DNA of 64,000 nt from Bisporella sp. PMI_857 (taxonomy: Eukaryota > Ascomycota > Leotiomycetes > Helotiales > Helotiaceae), in contig JAJSPD010000006.1 in assembly GCA_021307315.1 (NCBI GenBank), forward strand, positions 682,001 to 746,000, given 5' to 3'. Under the pieces are notes generated by a model. That model ran no database searches. It had not been told where the DNA came from and saw nothing but the letters and a program-made list of their open reading frames with translations. Every line of letters starts with the position of its first letter. Position 1 is the first letter of the stretch. This document shows positions 1 through 12,566 of this stretch, one piece after another. The translations under genes were made by a program, and so were the position numbers.

Positions 1-736
1 CCATCGATCCCTACACAGCCCTCACCAATACTCTCTCAACTCGTCACTTCATCCTCATCCCCTCCCATGTACTCTTCCAAATTTCAGTAGTTTTCTCCAC
101 AAGTTCAAAATCCCAAATCAAAACCTTTCCCGAATTAGATAAATGCTACGAGGACTAGCCAGCTCGACCAGAGCCGCGCGAACATGCGGTAGCAAGGTTG
201 TGTCATACTTGTTAACGCGTTATTCTCTATATCGTACTAACAGAGCGATCACTGCCAGCTCGTGAAGAAAGCAAAAAAAGAAGGAAAAAAGAAAATATTG
301 TCTTGTATATGGTAGCGAGATCAGCTCTCAGGGCCGCTTTCGTGGAGGTTCTGTGTCGCGTTTGTGCTATCTCGATTTCGGGGTCGACCGTTATTATTAC
401 ACGCTTGTTATGCCGGTACGATGGATGGATGTTAGGGTGGTGCTATGGGTAGGTTCTTAGCATTTTGTGCTGGCTCTCTTGTATCTTCGTGAATGGCACA
501 GAGAGCGTCCTGCTTTTGTGACGATAGTCCACGTCTTCTGCGATCACCGTCTTATTTGATGAACCAACGGTGATGAAAACGTACTAATAGAATTGGAGAC
601 AACTAAATTACATAGAGAATATCCCAAACAGAAACCGCGCCATGCCCTTTTGCAAACCCAGGTATCATCCATAAAAAAGGAAGGCTATGCCTGCGTCTAT
701 GATGTACCAAACACATAATCTCGTCACGCATCATAT
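1..736. other. Intergenic, CT-rich leader-like sequence
   Basis: The first 140 bases are pyrimidine-rich, like a fungal promoter or 5' leader. An ATG at 144 opens a short frame reading MLRGLASSTRAARTCGSK, which resembles a mitochondrial presequence. It could be spliced across a weak GTTGTG donor to an AG near 240-260, ending after about 36-40 residues. I do not recognise the product and the donor is poor, so I do not call a gene. The rest is probably the 3' flank of the flippase gene. Confidence 0.3.
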
Positions 737-3700
737 TTACACATCTCTAACATCGGTCGATATCTTTCTTTTTCCTGTCTCCGGATACCTCGCCCGCAGC
801 TCGATCGCCTCCGCCTCCGCATCTATGGTATTCCTCTTTTTCGGTTCCCCAAGCGGGTCAGCCGCTCCGTCCATGACCCTCGGCCGATTCAGCAACGCCT
901 GGATCTCGCCCTCTCTTAGCTCCGCGCTTGATTTCCCGTTCCCGATTTCCAGCTCCGGAGCGGAGTTGCTCCCGCAATCGACGGCCTCTTCGAAGCGACG
1001 GCGGATCACGGGGTCTTTTTGTAGCTCTTGGAAGACGTCTGTGTCGGTGGGCCAGAACGTCTTGCGTATGCTGCTTACCATGAGTTCGAAGAGCGTGAGG
1101 CAAGATAGGATGAGCAAGAGGACGAGCCACCACGTCAGGTCACGGCCATGGTGTGTGACAAAGGCTGAGAGCATTGGGTAGAGGAGGTAATCTTTGTTCG
1201 GCTTGAAAATCACGGATAATACACCTGTCCAAAGCCACCAACCACCGGCTGTGACGAAAAAGCCGACAATCGGGATGATGGTAATATTGTGGAATTCGAG
1301 GATGAGCAGCTTGATGTTGATGAACATGATGGACGCGCTGAAGCCGATCTGGCCCAAGCCAAGAAGGGACCCGTCTTTGTTGAAGATGGCGTTGCCCCAG
1401 AGTTCTTGACCAATGAACCAGATTATCATGGCTTCGCATGTGGCCATGAACATCCATCCAAAATACTTCTTGAAGTTGAATGCCTCGTTGCGTTGTCCTT
1501 GCATATAAAGTTCAGGAACAGCAAGAAGAGTCGTAGCGGATAAATCCTGCTCAAAAAACCAAGCAAATGACTGCAAGGGAGGTGAAGAGTGTATTGAAAA
1601 CTGTGAGTGAGGTCGATTCAAATAGCGAAGTACCAGTGTAGCCACACCATTGTTCATACAGTGCTGTAACCAGATAGAACATCAGCTCCTTCCAAAATGT
1701 GCCGAGGATGTATTTGCCTATCCGGACATAGTTCCATCTTCCGTGCACAAAAAAGAAGCTTTTGCAGAAATCTGAACTGGGCGATCGAGTAATCCGAGAT
1801 CCTAGCAGCTTGAAGCCCTTCCTTTCCGCTGATGCCAACTCCGACATGTGCCTCTTGAATCATGGCAATGTCGTTGGCACCATCGCCAATGGCTAAAGTC
1901 AAAGACTTGTTGACCTTGGTTCTGATAGTCTTTACAAGCCCGGCTTTCTGACTTGGGCTTGCTCGACAGCAGATGACCGAATCAGCGACCACTGCCAAAT
2001 CAAAGAAGAGTGCAGATAAAGTCTCATCGGCATCAATCTCAGTCAAAGTATGACCATCAACAACAACCACAGAATGTGCGACGGATCCTTTGCTGATATC
2101 CAGTAGCGTTGTGGCCATGCGCTGCTCAACTTCACCAGTTGTAGAATCCAAGATGACAACCTCCGAGTAATTCTTGCATAATCTGGCAGAATGGGCAATG
2201 TTGATGGCAGTCTCTCTCTTATCTCCCGTGAGCATCCAAATCTTGATATTAGCTCGCCTCAGTTTATCAATGGTCTCGGGTACGCCTTGCTGAAGCTTAT
2301 CTTCAATAGCTGTAGCACCAGCCAGATCAAAATTCTGCTCAATTATCTCTCCAGCATTCTCGATCAAGATTTGACGGTCGACAAGACTTGTTGTTGCGTC
2401 GAGATATACCTTCTTCCATCCAACATACTCTTGCTCATCAATGAAGCGATATCCAAAGAGCAAGGTTCGCAAGCCCTCTGACGCAAAATCGTTTGTGTGC
2501 TGGAAGCAACGCTCGAACACTGCAGAGTCATCCAAGACGAGGCCTTCATCAATCAGATCATCAATGTAGTCTTCTTGCCATGATGCCGCGTCCGTAGAAG
2601 CATATGATACCCGTCCCAATGCCATAGAAGGTCGCGGTGTAGCCGTTGAGTGTCTGGGTGTGTAGTAGACACTCAAATCATCTGCCATTTCTACGTCGGT
2701 TTCTCGGCGTGTAAGCCAGCTGTCAAGTTCGTCACGAATTGATGGCATCCTTGAGCTGGCCATACTTGGCCGTCCAGCGCCAATGCCTAGGAATTGTTAA
2801 CGACCTTGCCTTCCCTCGGAGCGTGTGTATGATTTGAACTTACTCTTACGACTTCTCGCCATGCTAGGTCGAGACAATGTTATGCTTGGTCGGCTGAAGC
2901 TGTTCCTAGGACTAGATTCACTCATTCTCCTTAACGCTTCTTCTACCTCCATGCTCTTCCTCTTATTGGCTCTCCGATGCACCTCTCCCACTTTCTGTTG
3001 GGCTAGAGACGCAAGCTTCAATCGTGGTAAGATAGCGCTGTCGGCTCCTTTACAAAGGATACAGATCTTGCCATTCGGAAACCTGACGATAATTGACATG
3101 CGCTTTCTCTTGCTTGAAAACTCTATTACGTCAAGGATCTCATAGGTTTCAGTGATCGGCTCGGCCGATTCTGTTGCACCACGAATCGACAACGTGATCG
3201 TTCGTGCAGCACGGTCAATAACTAAATAACCACACTCTTGAGCTGCTCGGACCAACGCTAATTCATCGGGAGATGCAGCCTGAAACTCTACTTCTCCATC
3301 TTCCTTCACCTCAGGTAAACAAGTATGGCAGAGAGCAAGGGACAAGAGGAAGAATTTAGCCTTTTTGGTAAATATGCTGTGAGGCTTGTGCTGAATGTAT
3401 TTCAAAAGATCCTCTGTGCGGAACTCTGGCTGTGCTTTCGCAGGTCTTGCCGAGGACTTCCAGATAGACGTCGTACTTATTCTTCTTAAGTATCCCGGCC
3501 GTTCAGTGGTACCAGCAGTCAAGTCCGTATCATTCCTTGCGATTGCTGGTCGGTGCGTCTTCTTGCGCATAGACGATTTCTTAGCAATGACTTTTCCCTT
3601 CCCCTTGTCTTTTTTCTCTAATTTCTCAGCCAGTACAAGCTTTTCGGCTGCCTCCTTTTGCAGATCAACATCATGAAGCCAGGCATATCCCGCTACACTG

Positions 3701-5677
3701 AGTTTTCGAAACCGCATAACATTATCGGTTAACGTTCCGGTCTTGTCTGAAAAGACATAATCAACCTGACCCAAATTCTCAAGAATGGTAGTAGTATTAC
3801 AAACCATTGGCGTGTCAGATACTGGATCGTACATATCTACATCCTTCAAAAGTAGGAACATGCCCACTTTGATAATCTCTAAACTCACATAAAGTGATAG
3901 GGGGATCAAAGTGTTGTACAGAATAATGAACCCAACAATAATGAAGCTGAAGTTCAAGTGGGCGCCTTCAAGATACCAAGAGTCGTTTTCGATATTATTT
4001 GTCCAGATCTGGTAAGCGATTGTACAGAACAAAGATAGAAGAATGACGAAAAATACAAGCATAACCACGATTTTGTTAGAGATCGTCTGCATGGCAGGAG
4101 TTTTGATCCGTAGGCTTTTGTTAGCGTTCATACGGATCTTGCACTCTTCTCCGGAATTGATGATCATGCCGATCGCTGTATCAGTGTTTCTGAGGGTGCT
4201 TCCCCTGAACACGATCTCGTTTGTTGTGAGGGGTAAGGTTTCTCCATCATATTGTGACCCTCCCATCGAAGTTGTATAGATCAAGATTTGGGTCTTCAAC
4301 AACTATGTTTGCTCGGCATGCTATCAGATCATCTGTTGTGGTACAGCGCTTCGCCAAAGACACTGGTGCTTGTTTGGTCTTCAGATTAGTCTCACCATCA
4401 AGAGCCATGGTTTCGATATAAGCAATGCCATTGACGCCCGAGGCATATAGCAGGACTATATCTGCTGGAATGTCATCATCCCTCCTAAGCTTGATGATAT
4501 CCCCAACTTTCACATCCTGCCACTTCAGATGTGCCCAAAGATTCGAATCCTGAGTTGAGAGCGTAGTATTGTCTTCATCACACCTCGAATCAGATTTCTC
4601 TCTAGCAGATAGAAACTCCCTGATTTTTCCATGTGGTTTACCAGAATCAGACTGTGACAATTTCGCGCCGCTAGAATGACGCTGATTAGCATTGAGAACC
4701 AAAGTCTCCTTGTTATTCTCGATCTTATCAAGCTTATACCGCCGGTAATCATCCCATCCTTCCTTACTCATACTGAGCGCTATGAAAAGCAGCAATGGCG
4801 CGATAGTCGTATATGAGCCAACAGGCGAAAGTCCAGGAATCATTTGAAGAATCGACATCAGCAAAAAGTATGCATTTGCTAATTTAGAGAACTGGAATAT
4901 GAGTTGCCGTGGAATGAAATCCCATATCGTGTACCGACTCGAGCGTATCGTATTCCCGATATGCTTCTTCCCAGTTCTCTCATCTATAATCGGCGTCCTG
5001 CGCAAGGCATCTAGATCGACATGTCGCCCATCCTTAGAGGGAGGGAGCTGTTTCTTCTCGAACAGCGGCTTGTATATCTTTTCCTCCCAAAACGTTTGCA
5101 TCTTTCTAATCAGTGCATTTTCACGGGTCGCGTCCGTGCGTATATTCCATAATGCGGCAAGTTCATTGTCCTCGTCTTCTTCTCCCGAGCCTTTAATAAT
5201 ACAGAATCATAGTCGGATGATTCGGATCTGTACTGCTTCGATGACGCCCCTGCAGTCGTAGTGGCTGATGATACAGCAACAGACGCGTTCCCCTTCTTCC
5301 CCTTGCCCTCCTCCGCCTTTCCTGCTCCAGCGCCTTCGCTCGAGGATCCCGCCTCCGCAAGCTCAATCGGACTCGTTCCTCCATTGTTTATATTTCTCGA
5401 GAACAACGCTCTCCGCAATGAATATCCTCTATCTCTCGCTCTGGGTGACGTAGGGCTCAGGGGTTTTCTCTGCGAAAGCCCCGGCGCAGACTCGGACACT
5501 TCGACCGGGCTTTTGGGCGCAGATGCTGTATCAAGAGTGAGGTTTGGGGTGGGAGGACGTTCGGCGGACGTAGACGCGGTTGCGCGGTCTAGGTCCTGGG
5601 AGAATCGAACCTTGTGAAGCTCTTTATCCGGGGCCTTTGCGCCGTCCTTGTCTTGATGAAGGTGGGTTGGGAGCCAT
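737..5677 (-). CDS. P4-type ATPase, phospholipid flippase, Dnf3-like; frame interrupted
   Basis: P4-ATPases flip phospholipids to the cytosolic leaflet of Golgi, endosomal and plasma membranes. In order from the N-terminus: a disordered head; the NTIRSSRYTIWDF block and first membrane pair; the actuator loop with LDGETNLKT; a P4-type LIPLSLYVSLE helix; the phosphorylation motif DKTGTLT; the hinge GDGANDIAMIQEA; and the late membrane helices with GYTGTSL. About 1,620 codons fit Dnf3 better than Drs2 or Neo1. One intron, 2787-2843, joins frames exactly. The frame breaks at five places by one base: near 5630, near 5130, at 4258-4264, and in the A-runs 1749-1754 and 1553-1558 (plus strand). At the last two, removing one base restores conserved sequence. 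The start is placed at the ATG at 5677, whose frame joins the next block after one base change near 5630. I think these are sequence errors; a pseudogene is possible. Family 0.95, subfamily about 0.7. Confidence 0.88.
2787..2843 (-). other. Intron of the flippase gene
   Basis: On the minus strand the donor is GTAAGT at 2843-2838 and the acceptor is TAG ending at 2787. A GTTAAC branch-like motif precedes the acceptor. Splicing joins the two long open frames in phase (AAG-A / GC-ATT). It is 57 bases long. Confidence 0.8.
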
Positions 5678-6994
5678 GGCAGCGGTTCCTGGATTCATTC
5701 AGATACTCTGCTCCAGCTTAATCTGCCAGTATAGATCGCCCGCTTAATCCCTAGAGACTCGTTGATGTTCCTTACATAAATGTGAACTTTCTAGCAATTC
5801 CTAGATCCTCGTATTTCGATTGTGTGGCCTCTATAAAAACATTTCATCATGAATAACGACAGCATTAGAAAATAGAACTATATTAAATGGACATTGAAAG
5901 AGTGATTGCGAAGATTGTAGTCCGCCAGACTTCTGAAAATTGAGGAGAGAACAGGCTTCGGAACCTGGGGCAGATCATGGTGTCTGGGAATGATACTCGT
6001 GTCAATATTGTGGCGGAGCATTTTTCCAAGACCTAAGACCTTGGATCTTCGGAATTGAATGGTTCACGTCAAGCAAGAATACTTTCTGACAGAAGTACTA
6101 ATTGCGGCCTACTACGAGAAATCTAACCTCAAACAACGGATACTCCCCTTGTTATACGTGTCATTGGAGCTCAATCAATATCCTAACTAACTGCATCTGA
6201 TAAGCATCTTTTCACATGTGCCAAGAGCCCAATTAGGTAATGCTAAAAAGAGACAAGGCGTCACTCGTTCAGGTCCAAATTGTTGAACTAGATTTGAGAT
6301 CACTCCTAATTCTCAGTATTTGTGCGAACCTTTATACGGTGCTTGATTTTGGAAGTTGGAAGCGGATTTGTCTGTCCCTGCACAAGTTACGGAAATGGGT
6401 AGATTCACAAGTAGATTCTTTGAACTATTAAGTCCCTCCCCATTGTTACCTCTCCAAATGCAAACCGGCAAATGTTTCTCTCACTCCCTTTGGTATCTCC
6501 ACACAAATTTTCTTCCCCAGACCATTCACCAAGATCCACCTAGAAGTCTCCTCAGGAGACAATACAAACATACGAAGAAGAGATGCATCAAAACAGGAGC
6601 ACGCCCGCAAAATCCGATGAGAGAAAAACGATCGCGCTGTGCCAGACACGCATGATCGAGAGAGTAGATTCGTCATGCAAGTTCGTGGCGTAAAAGACAA
6701 AGAAAACTCAAGGAAACAACGTGCGTGTCGGTTGGAACACACATTATTAGTGCGAGATCAAAAATCGACAGGAAGAAGCAGCAAGTCCGCAGCAGCCGTG
6801 ATGTGTATATACCGATCATCCATAGAAACACCACCATAAAACGCCGCGCATGCTGCATTCGCTGAAATCACACATTCTTGACGGAAATAACAATACTGTT
6901 CTTTGCCGTCATCCTTCTTCGTGTATCCAAAATTAGACACAATGATAAGATACGAAGCCTAGTCGCGATCAAAATGATCTAAACATCAGCCTTT
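5678..6994. other. Intergenic between flippase and homeobox genes
   Basis: This 1.3 kb stretch holds the flippase promoter at its left end and the 3' flank of the homeobox gene at its right end. The short open frames here are on both strands and have no recognisable domain. I see no RNA gene or repeat. Confidence 0.5.
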
Positions 6995-8880
6995 TTATGA
7001 ATGGTTCTCCGGACTCATGCTAGCGGGATTCTCGTCGAATGAAACAAGCTGATTCATATCCATATCCGCAGCCGTTTGTTCTGCGAATGCCGCTGGAGAA
7101 TGAGGATGCATTGGAAGGTTGAGGGTGTGTTTCGAGTACATCTCATTCAGTGCATTGCCATCCTCTGACATATTTGAATGGGGATCGTGTGACATGCCAT
7201 AAACGTCGGCAGAGGCGCTTCGGTGCATCATGGAAAGCGGCGGAGACTGATCTACAATTGCTGGGTCTCCATGGCTTCCATGGCTTACGAACGACAATGG
7301 AGATACTGACGGCTGAATCATGTGTTGAGGATCGACCATAGGGTTAGGCGAAAGGAATGGCACGGTAAAGGGGGTGTTGTTGAAAGAAGAAGCGGGTAAG
7401 GCTGCAGAGTCGGGTCCTTGGGAATAAAATGGACTAGCAACATACTCTGAGGGTGATGCTGTCGTGGCTGCCGACATAGGATATTGTCTGAACTCCATAC
7501 CATAACCAGAGGACGTATCGATGCGCAGATTTGGTCCTATGGGACCAAGGTTATTTGGTTGCTGAGGAACAGGCGCAAAAATGTTCGGGTTGTGGGGTTG
7601 CGGTTGAGTTTCGCCTGGGTGTTGAATAAGGAATGACGGCATCTGGTGCTGGAACATGGAGAAGTCAACAGCCATTGGGACAGATCGACTCCTTTGTCGC
7701 TTGTGGCCTGGTCCTCGTGCTGCAGGATGCACGCCAATACCCCACTGTGATTCCTGGAACATGCCAACATGAGCCTGAGCATTGTAATTCGGCTGTGATG
7801 CTGGACGGTGACCAGTGGGCGAGACAGGCGCGGACACAGATAGTTGTTGATGGTTGTCAAACGGGCTATGGCGCGTCATGAACGAATCCAGGGACACCAA
7901 TTTAGCTAATTGTCCACTCAAGACCTTCGGGTGACCACCAAGATGATGGACCATTATCGAAGATGCCTGCTGATCTTCTGTAAAGTCACCACACTGGAAA
8001 AATCCACCAGATCCAGATGAGTCCATAAAAAAATTAGGCGGCCGGTTGAGTTCAACGACCAGTCCACCAGGCTTTCCCACTTCCATATCTCCATTTTCCA
8101 GGTAGATATTCTTGATGTACGCAAATGGATATTCGATCTTGTATCCTGCTTGGTCGTTATTAATATAGTATGTCATGCAGGCTTTGTCTGGTGAGTAAAA
8201 TATGATGAGGTCCATGGCATTTTGTCCTACTCTCCTCCATGAGCCAATGCTCAAGGACCGGCAAGAAAGATGGTGAATAACTACAGAAAAGTCAGTAAGA
8301 TTTTATACCATGGCAAGGAAATTGCACTTACCAACTTTGCCCTGAGGACCTCCATCTCCACCCATCATCATGCTCCCAGTACCATAAGGCATAAGCCCTC
8401 CTCGACCCAAAAAGTTAGCCCCTAATGACTTCCCAGATTCCATGGCCTGGAGGGCAAGATATTGGCGCATTGAGTCCGGAATAGCATCGCAATCCTCCCC
8501 AGTTTCAATGCTCTTTTTTGCGATAAGCTTTATTTTAGCACGCCTATAATGTGTTAGTTTCAGCGTCACAGACCAACTACACACAAGGCCCACCTGTTCT
8601 GAAACCAAATCTGCACAGATCGCTCCGTCATGTTGATGTCTTCCGCAATTCGTTCTCTAACGGTTGCCGTAGGTGTAGGGTTCTTGTTGAATTCGATCTC
8701 CAGCGTAACTAATTGGTCCTGAGTAGCGCGTTGTCTCTTTTGGTTCTTTTGCTGTTGAGTCAACGTGCTTTTCCGGGGCGGTCTTCGGGATGCGGAGGTG
8801 CTGCTTGCTGGGTTGGACGCGGTTGGTGATGGTGTGGACGACACCTTAACCGCCGCGTCATCTTGCGACAAGTCTGACAT
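6995..8880 (-). CDS. Homeobox transcription factor, Htf1/Pah1-like
   Basis: The product is a nuclear DNA-binding protein of 594 residues. The homeodomain covers about residues 45-103 and includes the recognition helix [14 protein letters not shown] second conserved block around [15 protein letters not shown] and [13 protein letters not shown] follows. This block accompanies the homeodomain in fungal Htf1/Hox2/Pah1 regulators, which control conidiation and development. The long C-terminal part is rich in Pro, Ser, Gln and His and probably disordered or activating. Exons are 8880-8594, 8543-8332 and 8280-6995; the introns (50 and 51 bases) join in frame and the first splits the homeodomain inside QNR/RAK. 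I chose the ATG at 8880 because the longer frame only begins at a TTG. The gene is intact. The family is clear; assignment to Htf1 itself rests on remembered similarity. Confidence 0.9.
8281..8331 (-). other. Intron 2 of homeobox gene
   Basis: The donor is GTAAGT at 8331 and the acceptor is TAG ending at 8281. The join is in phase and continues into the conserved [11 protein letters not shown] block. Confidence 0.8.
8544..8593 (-). other. Intron 1 of homeobox gene
   Basis: The donor is GTGGGC at 8593 and the acceptor is TAG ending at 8544, with an ACTAAC branch motif. It interrupts the homeodomain recognition helix, and splicing restores QNRRAKIK. Confidence 0.85.
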
Positions 8881-9376
8881 CTTGCTGGTATGGGGTAGCA
8901 CGTCGGTTCTAAGTATATTGCGTAAACTGCCCAAGTTTATATTCCTCCTGCTTCTTCTCTATATTGTCGCAATCATGGTATGTTATGTGTGTTCCAGCAA
9001 CGTCGAAGGACTGTGGGGTTCGCAGTTGCGCTTGTGGTGTCAAATATTGGACAAATGTAAAACGATAGAAGTATCGAGTAAATCAAAGAAGAACAAGTGT
9101 GATTGAAAAATGCTTCGCTGTATCTGGCAGGAACGAGAGAAAGGTATAGGGATTCAAGGTTATCTCCAAGTTGAAGGATCTGAAAAATGGGTTCTTCCGA
9201 AGGAGTGTGAACCGAAGAGTTGAAATCAAAAGACTATAAAAGCCGAAGGAGCGTAATGGACCGAAAGGAGTGACGGGTCCGTAAAGGGCTATGAAATAAA
9301 AGAGAGAGGGAGAGAGGGAAGAAGTATCACGACGACACGATGACAGGCGGCGAACGACGACGAGGTGGTGGTGGGG

Positions 9377-9403
9377 AAAAAAAAAAAGAGAGAGAGAGAG
9401 AAA
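9377..9403. repeat. A-run followed by (AG)n microsatellite
   Basis: A run of A from 9377 is followed by an AG dinucleotide repeat to about 9400, inside a purine-rich tract upstream of the homeobox gene. Confidence 0.9.
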
Positions 9404-9700
9404 GAGTAAGAGGAACAGGAGAGAGGAAAAAGCGGCGAGGATGACCTGAAGAGTGAAGCGGCGGGTGGTGGTGGTGTGGTGGTAGGGTTGTGTGGGTTTG
9501 GCGGGTGGAACAGGTCTTGGATCTCGAAACGGTTAAGCGCGGGTTTTGAAGAGCAGGAAATGCTTGGCCACACTGGCTAAGAAGTGGGTTTGCATAAAAG
9601 TCCTGTATGGTTAAGGTGCTTACGGTGCTTATGGGGGGGAGGCCCCTAAATGCAACACTACAGTACATGCAGTATGCGAGGACTATCTACAAATACTGTG

Positions 9701-9729
9701 GTAGTAGTAGCAGTAGTAGTAGTAGTAGC
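9701..9729. repeat. (TAG)n trinucleotide repeat
   Basis: About nine tandem GTA/TAG units with one CAG variant are visible. The repeat accounts for the run of Val in the overlapping open frame. Confidence 0.9.
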
Positions 9730-11728
9730 ACATAACTCTATTTTCGATGCTTTTATCCATTCTATCCCATCTCCTTTCCATTTTTCTTCCTTTTTCTTTT
9801 CCTTTTCTTCTCCTTCTGCATCTCTCTCTCACTACCCACTATTCTCAGGCTCCCCTAAGCCCACCGAATCAAGAAACAGGAGAAGGGGGAAGAAAAAAAA
9901 AGGAGAAGCTTTTTCAGGTGTTGATGCAGACCGCAAGCATGACTGCGTTCCCCTGGGGCCTATGCTCACGCGTTCTTCGTGCATGGTCTCTCAACCGGTT
10001 CATCCATCGTTGCCCATCCACAGTCATCCTCACCCAATGGCTTCGATGATCCCTGCTCAACTCTTTCCTCAGACATGGACCCCTGAGCTAGTCGAGGCGT
10101 CCAAGTCCGACCATACACATCGTGCTCGATACCTGGCCATGGAAGCCCGTCCAGGGGACAAGGACAGATTCTCCCGCCTGAACAAGGGGGCGCAGAACTC
10201 AAAATAACGTTCCCAGTGCATTTCACAGGCCAAGCAGCTCACGTCTATGCCGCCTTACAGATCTATCAGATGCCAACCTCGTCTGTGCCTCAATTGTTGC
10301 TCTCGAGCGGTGCCAACAGCACAATATCGCGATCAATCATAGTAACACTGATGATGATGATTATGACGATAATGATAAGCACTTGCTACGCGTCACGACA
10401 GAATTCTGCTAAAATATCGTAGCACCTGCAATCGTCCGTCATGCACACCAATATATCTGCTGTAACTTTTCTCTCCAACTTTGTGTGCTCCTCTCTCGCT
10501 TGGGGCATGATCCTCGACGAAAGTCCTCGTCGTTTGTTACATGGTGGCCGCGAGGAAAGGCTATTAGGTCTGACAAGCCAATCATAAGAAAAGACGGGTC
10601 AATACGTGGACCAATGAATGAAACAATAACAAAACATCGTGACGATCAGGTTAGGGGGAAAGCATGAATTTGCCGCCAGTTCGGGGATGCTATTTTTGAA
10701 GAATTTCTCCATCGCGTTAAGGCGCCACGAAAGTCTGGCTAGAGATATGGCCGTGGTTGGCTGGTTTGCCTCAGATCGAGTTCATCCAACGGTAGAATCC
10801 GCGGCTGGTTGCTGTCCTGTACCTGCGTCTGCTAACGCATGATTGGCGCTGATGCACTGTAAGCTGCTAAATCGAGTATGGTGAAGACACTTTTAGTCAG
10901 GTACCCGTCCCCCCCTCCACCCCCTAAATCCTCAAAATAGGGGGTCATACAACATCATCGCAAACCACCATGTTTTAGCACCTAAAATCGGCCACTACCC
11001 ACATTGTTGCGGCTGTTGTTGCTGCTGCCACTGCCGCGACCATACACCGTGGGGTCTGCCGCGCATAGCACTATTGCTGTATAACAAATAGATTCATCAG
11101 CGTGACTGACTGTTCCTCTGATACCTCGGTGTTTTAACTCTGACTCATGGAGAGAGAAAACTCCGATCAAGTAAAAACGAAAACCACTGCGGGGTTGAAA
11201 CTGACAAGGCTTCCACTTCAAGTGCTGACTTAATGCGCACTCCTCGACTCCTCATGATAGAAGCGAGCTCTGGTAATGTAAACTAACCTTTCAGCACAAG
11301 CCCGATAGTCAACTTCCTGTTTCGAGCCAGATCTTTATGCTAAAAAGTCGTGCTTCCAGAAGATCTGGTGGTCGATATCTCTCCCGCGCCATCGTAAGCA
11401 TTATTGGCCCTTAAATACCGCCAGCCAGCAATTGATCAGTTCATTCACTCCTCGTGCTCCTGCCCTCCTCAACCCCATCGAGAGTTGCCTTTGACAGCTT
11501 AGCATTCCTGGTCGAATTCATTCAGCATCACGTTTCACCCAGATCCAGAAACCCAAAACCTCGTCTCAAGCAGCACCTGATTCTAGGCAAAGTCATCATG
11601 CTCTCTCTCCACTATCTTCAGACGTGAAAGGGGCCTGATCGGCTAAAAATAGTGCGGTGCGGTATCATGAGTCGAGACAAGACAAGGCAGTTGGGGTGAA
11701 CGCTATACATACAGGACAGTAATAATCG

Positions 11729-12566
11729 GTGAGTGCAGGGTCACCGCTGAATTTTCGTCCGAACTCAACGCCAAGCCTCGCGAAGACTTTTATCCACGTT
11801 GCCAGTCCATTTCAGTCCATTTCAGTCCGGGGCAATACGCAAAGGTTTGATCGCCTTCAGGCATTCCCATGCTCAAAGTCTCTACGTATGGTCGCTCTTT
11901 TATGCAATAACAAAAGCGATTATCTCCCCTCTGAGAGCCTCGGGAGGAATAATGCTGACGAAACGGACCCTTTCAACCTGAGGCTCGGAGCATCGCCTTG
12001 GAAGTTCATGCATCACTAAATGGTAGATTCGCTACAGTACATAGCCATGAGATATCGGCCCCCATCGTGCTAGATGAAGATCATCAATTCTCGTTTGGTC
12101 CTTGGGATCTCTTGAAACGCTGGTGCAAGTCCGGAGGACGATTGAGACAACAGCTATTGTGATACAAAGAACAAGCGAAACAGCTTGCAGCTGATAATGG
12201 AAAGAAACGGTCAAAACATCAATCGGCTTTCGGCTCTTCCTCAAAAACTTTGTTGAAACTGGCAATGATGAGGATAAAGTTGCTGTAGTTCTACAGGAAC
12301 CGAAGGTCCAAGCCGGGGTAATTCTCGATTTGGACACTCCTCCTGCCTCCCCGTTCTAGAATAACTCATCATTTGCTGTGCAGAATATTCTTTTCCTACG
12401 TACCGGTATTGTGCGAGTGCAGCCTGGCCGTGTGCTCTTTTTCTACCACCGACAACGTCTCAAGTTCACCGAGCGCCAACGGGTCCTTAAGGCACCTCAC
12501 AGTCTAGAAGATCTGGAAAACGATGCTACAGGACTTGAGTTAATGCCTGCAGGCTTTAAGTGGTAA
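11729..12566 (+). pseudogene. Coding-like remnant, unknown
   Basis: Three plus-strand stretches look like protein but lie in different frames. The first is 11729-12019. The second, around 12210-12358, reads FVETGNDEDKVAVVL and ends DLDTPPASPF. The third, 12378-12566, reads VRVQPGRVLFFYHRQRLKF and ends MPAGFKW. An AG at about 12381 could be a splice acceptor. I do not recognise a family. It may be an exon set with breaks, a decayed gene or chance. Confidence 0.25.

Larger units (their letters stand above)
8881..11728. promoter_or_regulatory. Long upstream region of the homeobox gene
   Basis: About 2.8 kb without a convincing gene lies upstream of the homeobox start. It contains purine/pyrimidine tracts (9300-9430, 9780-9840), simple repeats and runs such as CCCCCCTCCACCCCC near 10910. 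Several open frames of 60-185 codons exist on both strands but follow the low-complexity tracts and show no domain. Developmental regulators in fungi often have long leaders and promoters, so I infer regulatory sequence. No specific binding site is claimed. Confidence 0.35.

Noticed and set aside
144..330. Possible tiny two-exon mitochondrial protein starting MLRGLASSTRAARTC
   Set aside because: The donor GTTGTG is weak, the product is under 40 residues and matches no family I know; left as a note only.
1500..1760. Reading the flippase breaks as introns
   Set aside because: No GT donor or AG acceptor fits, and removal of one T in each run restores conserved sequence exactly.
9650..10207. 185-codon open frame on the plus strand
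   Set aside because: It runs through a (TAG)n repeat and pyrimidine tracts, with no domain; composition explains it.
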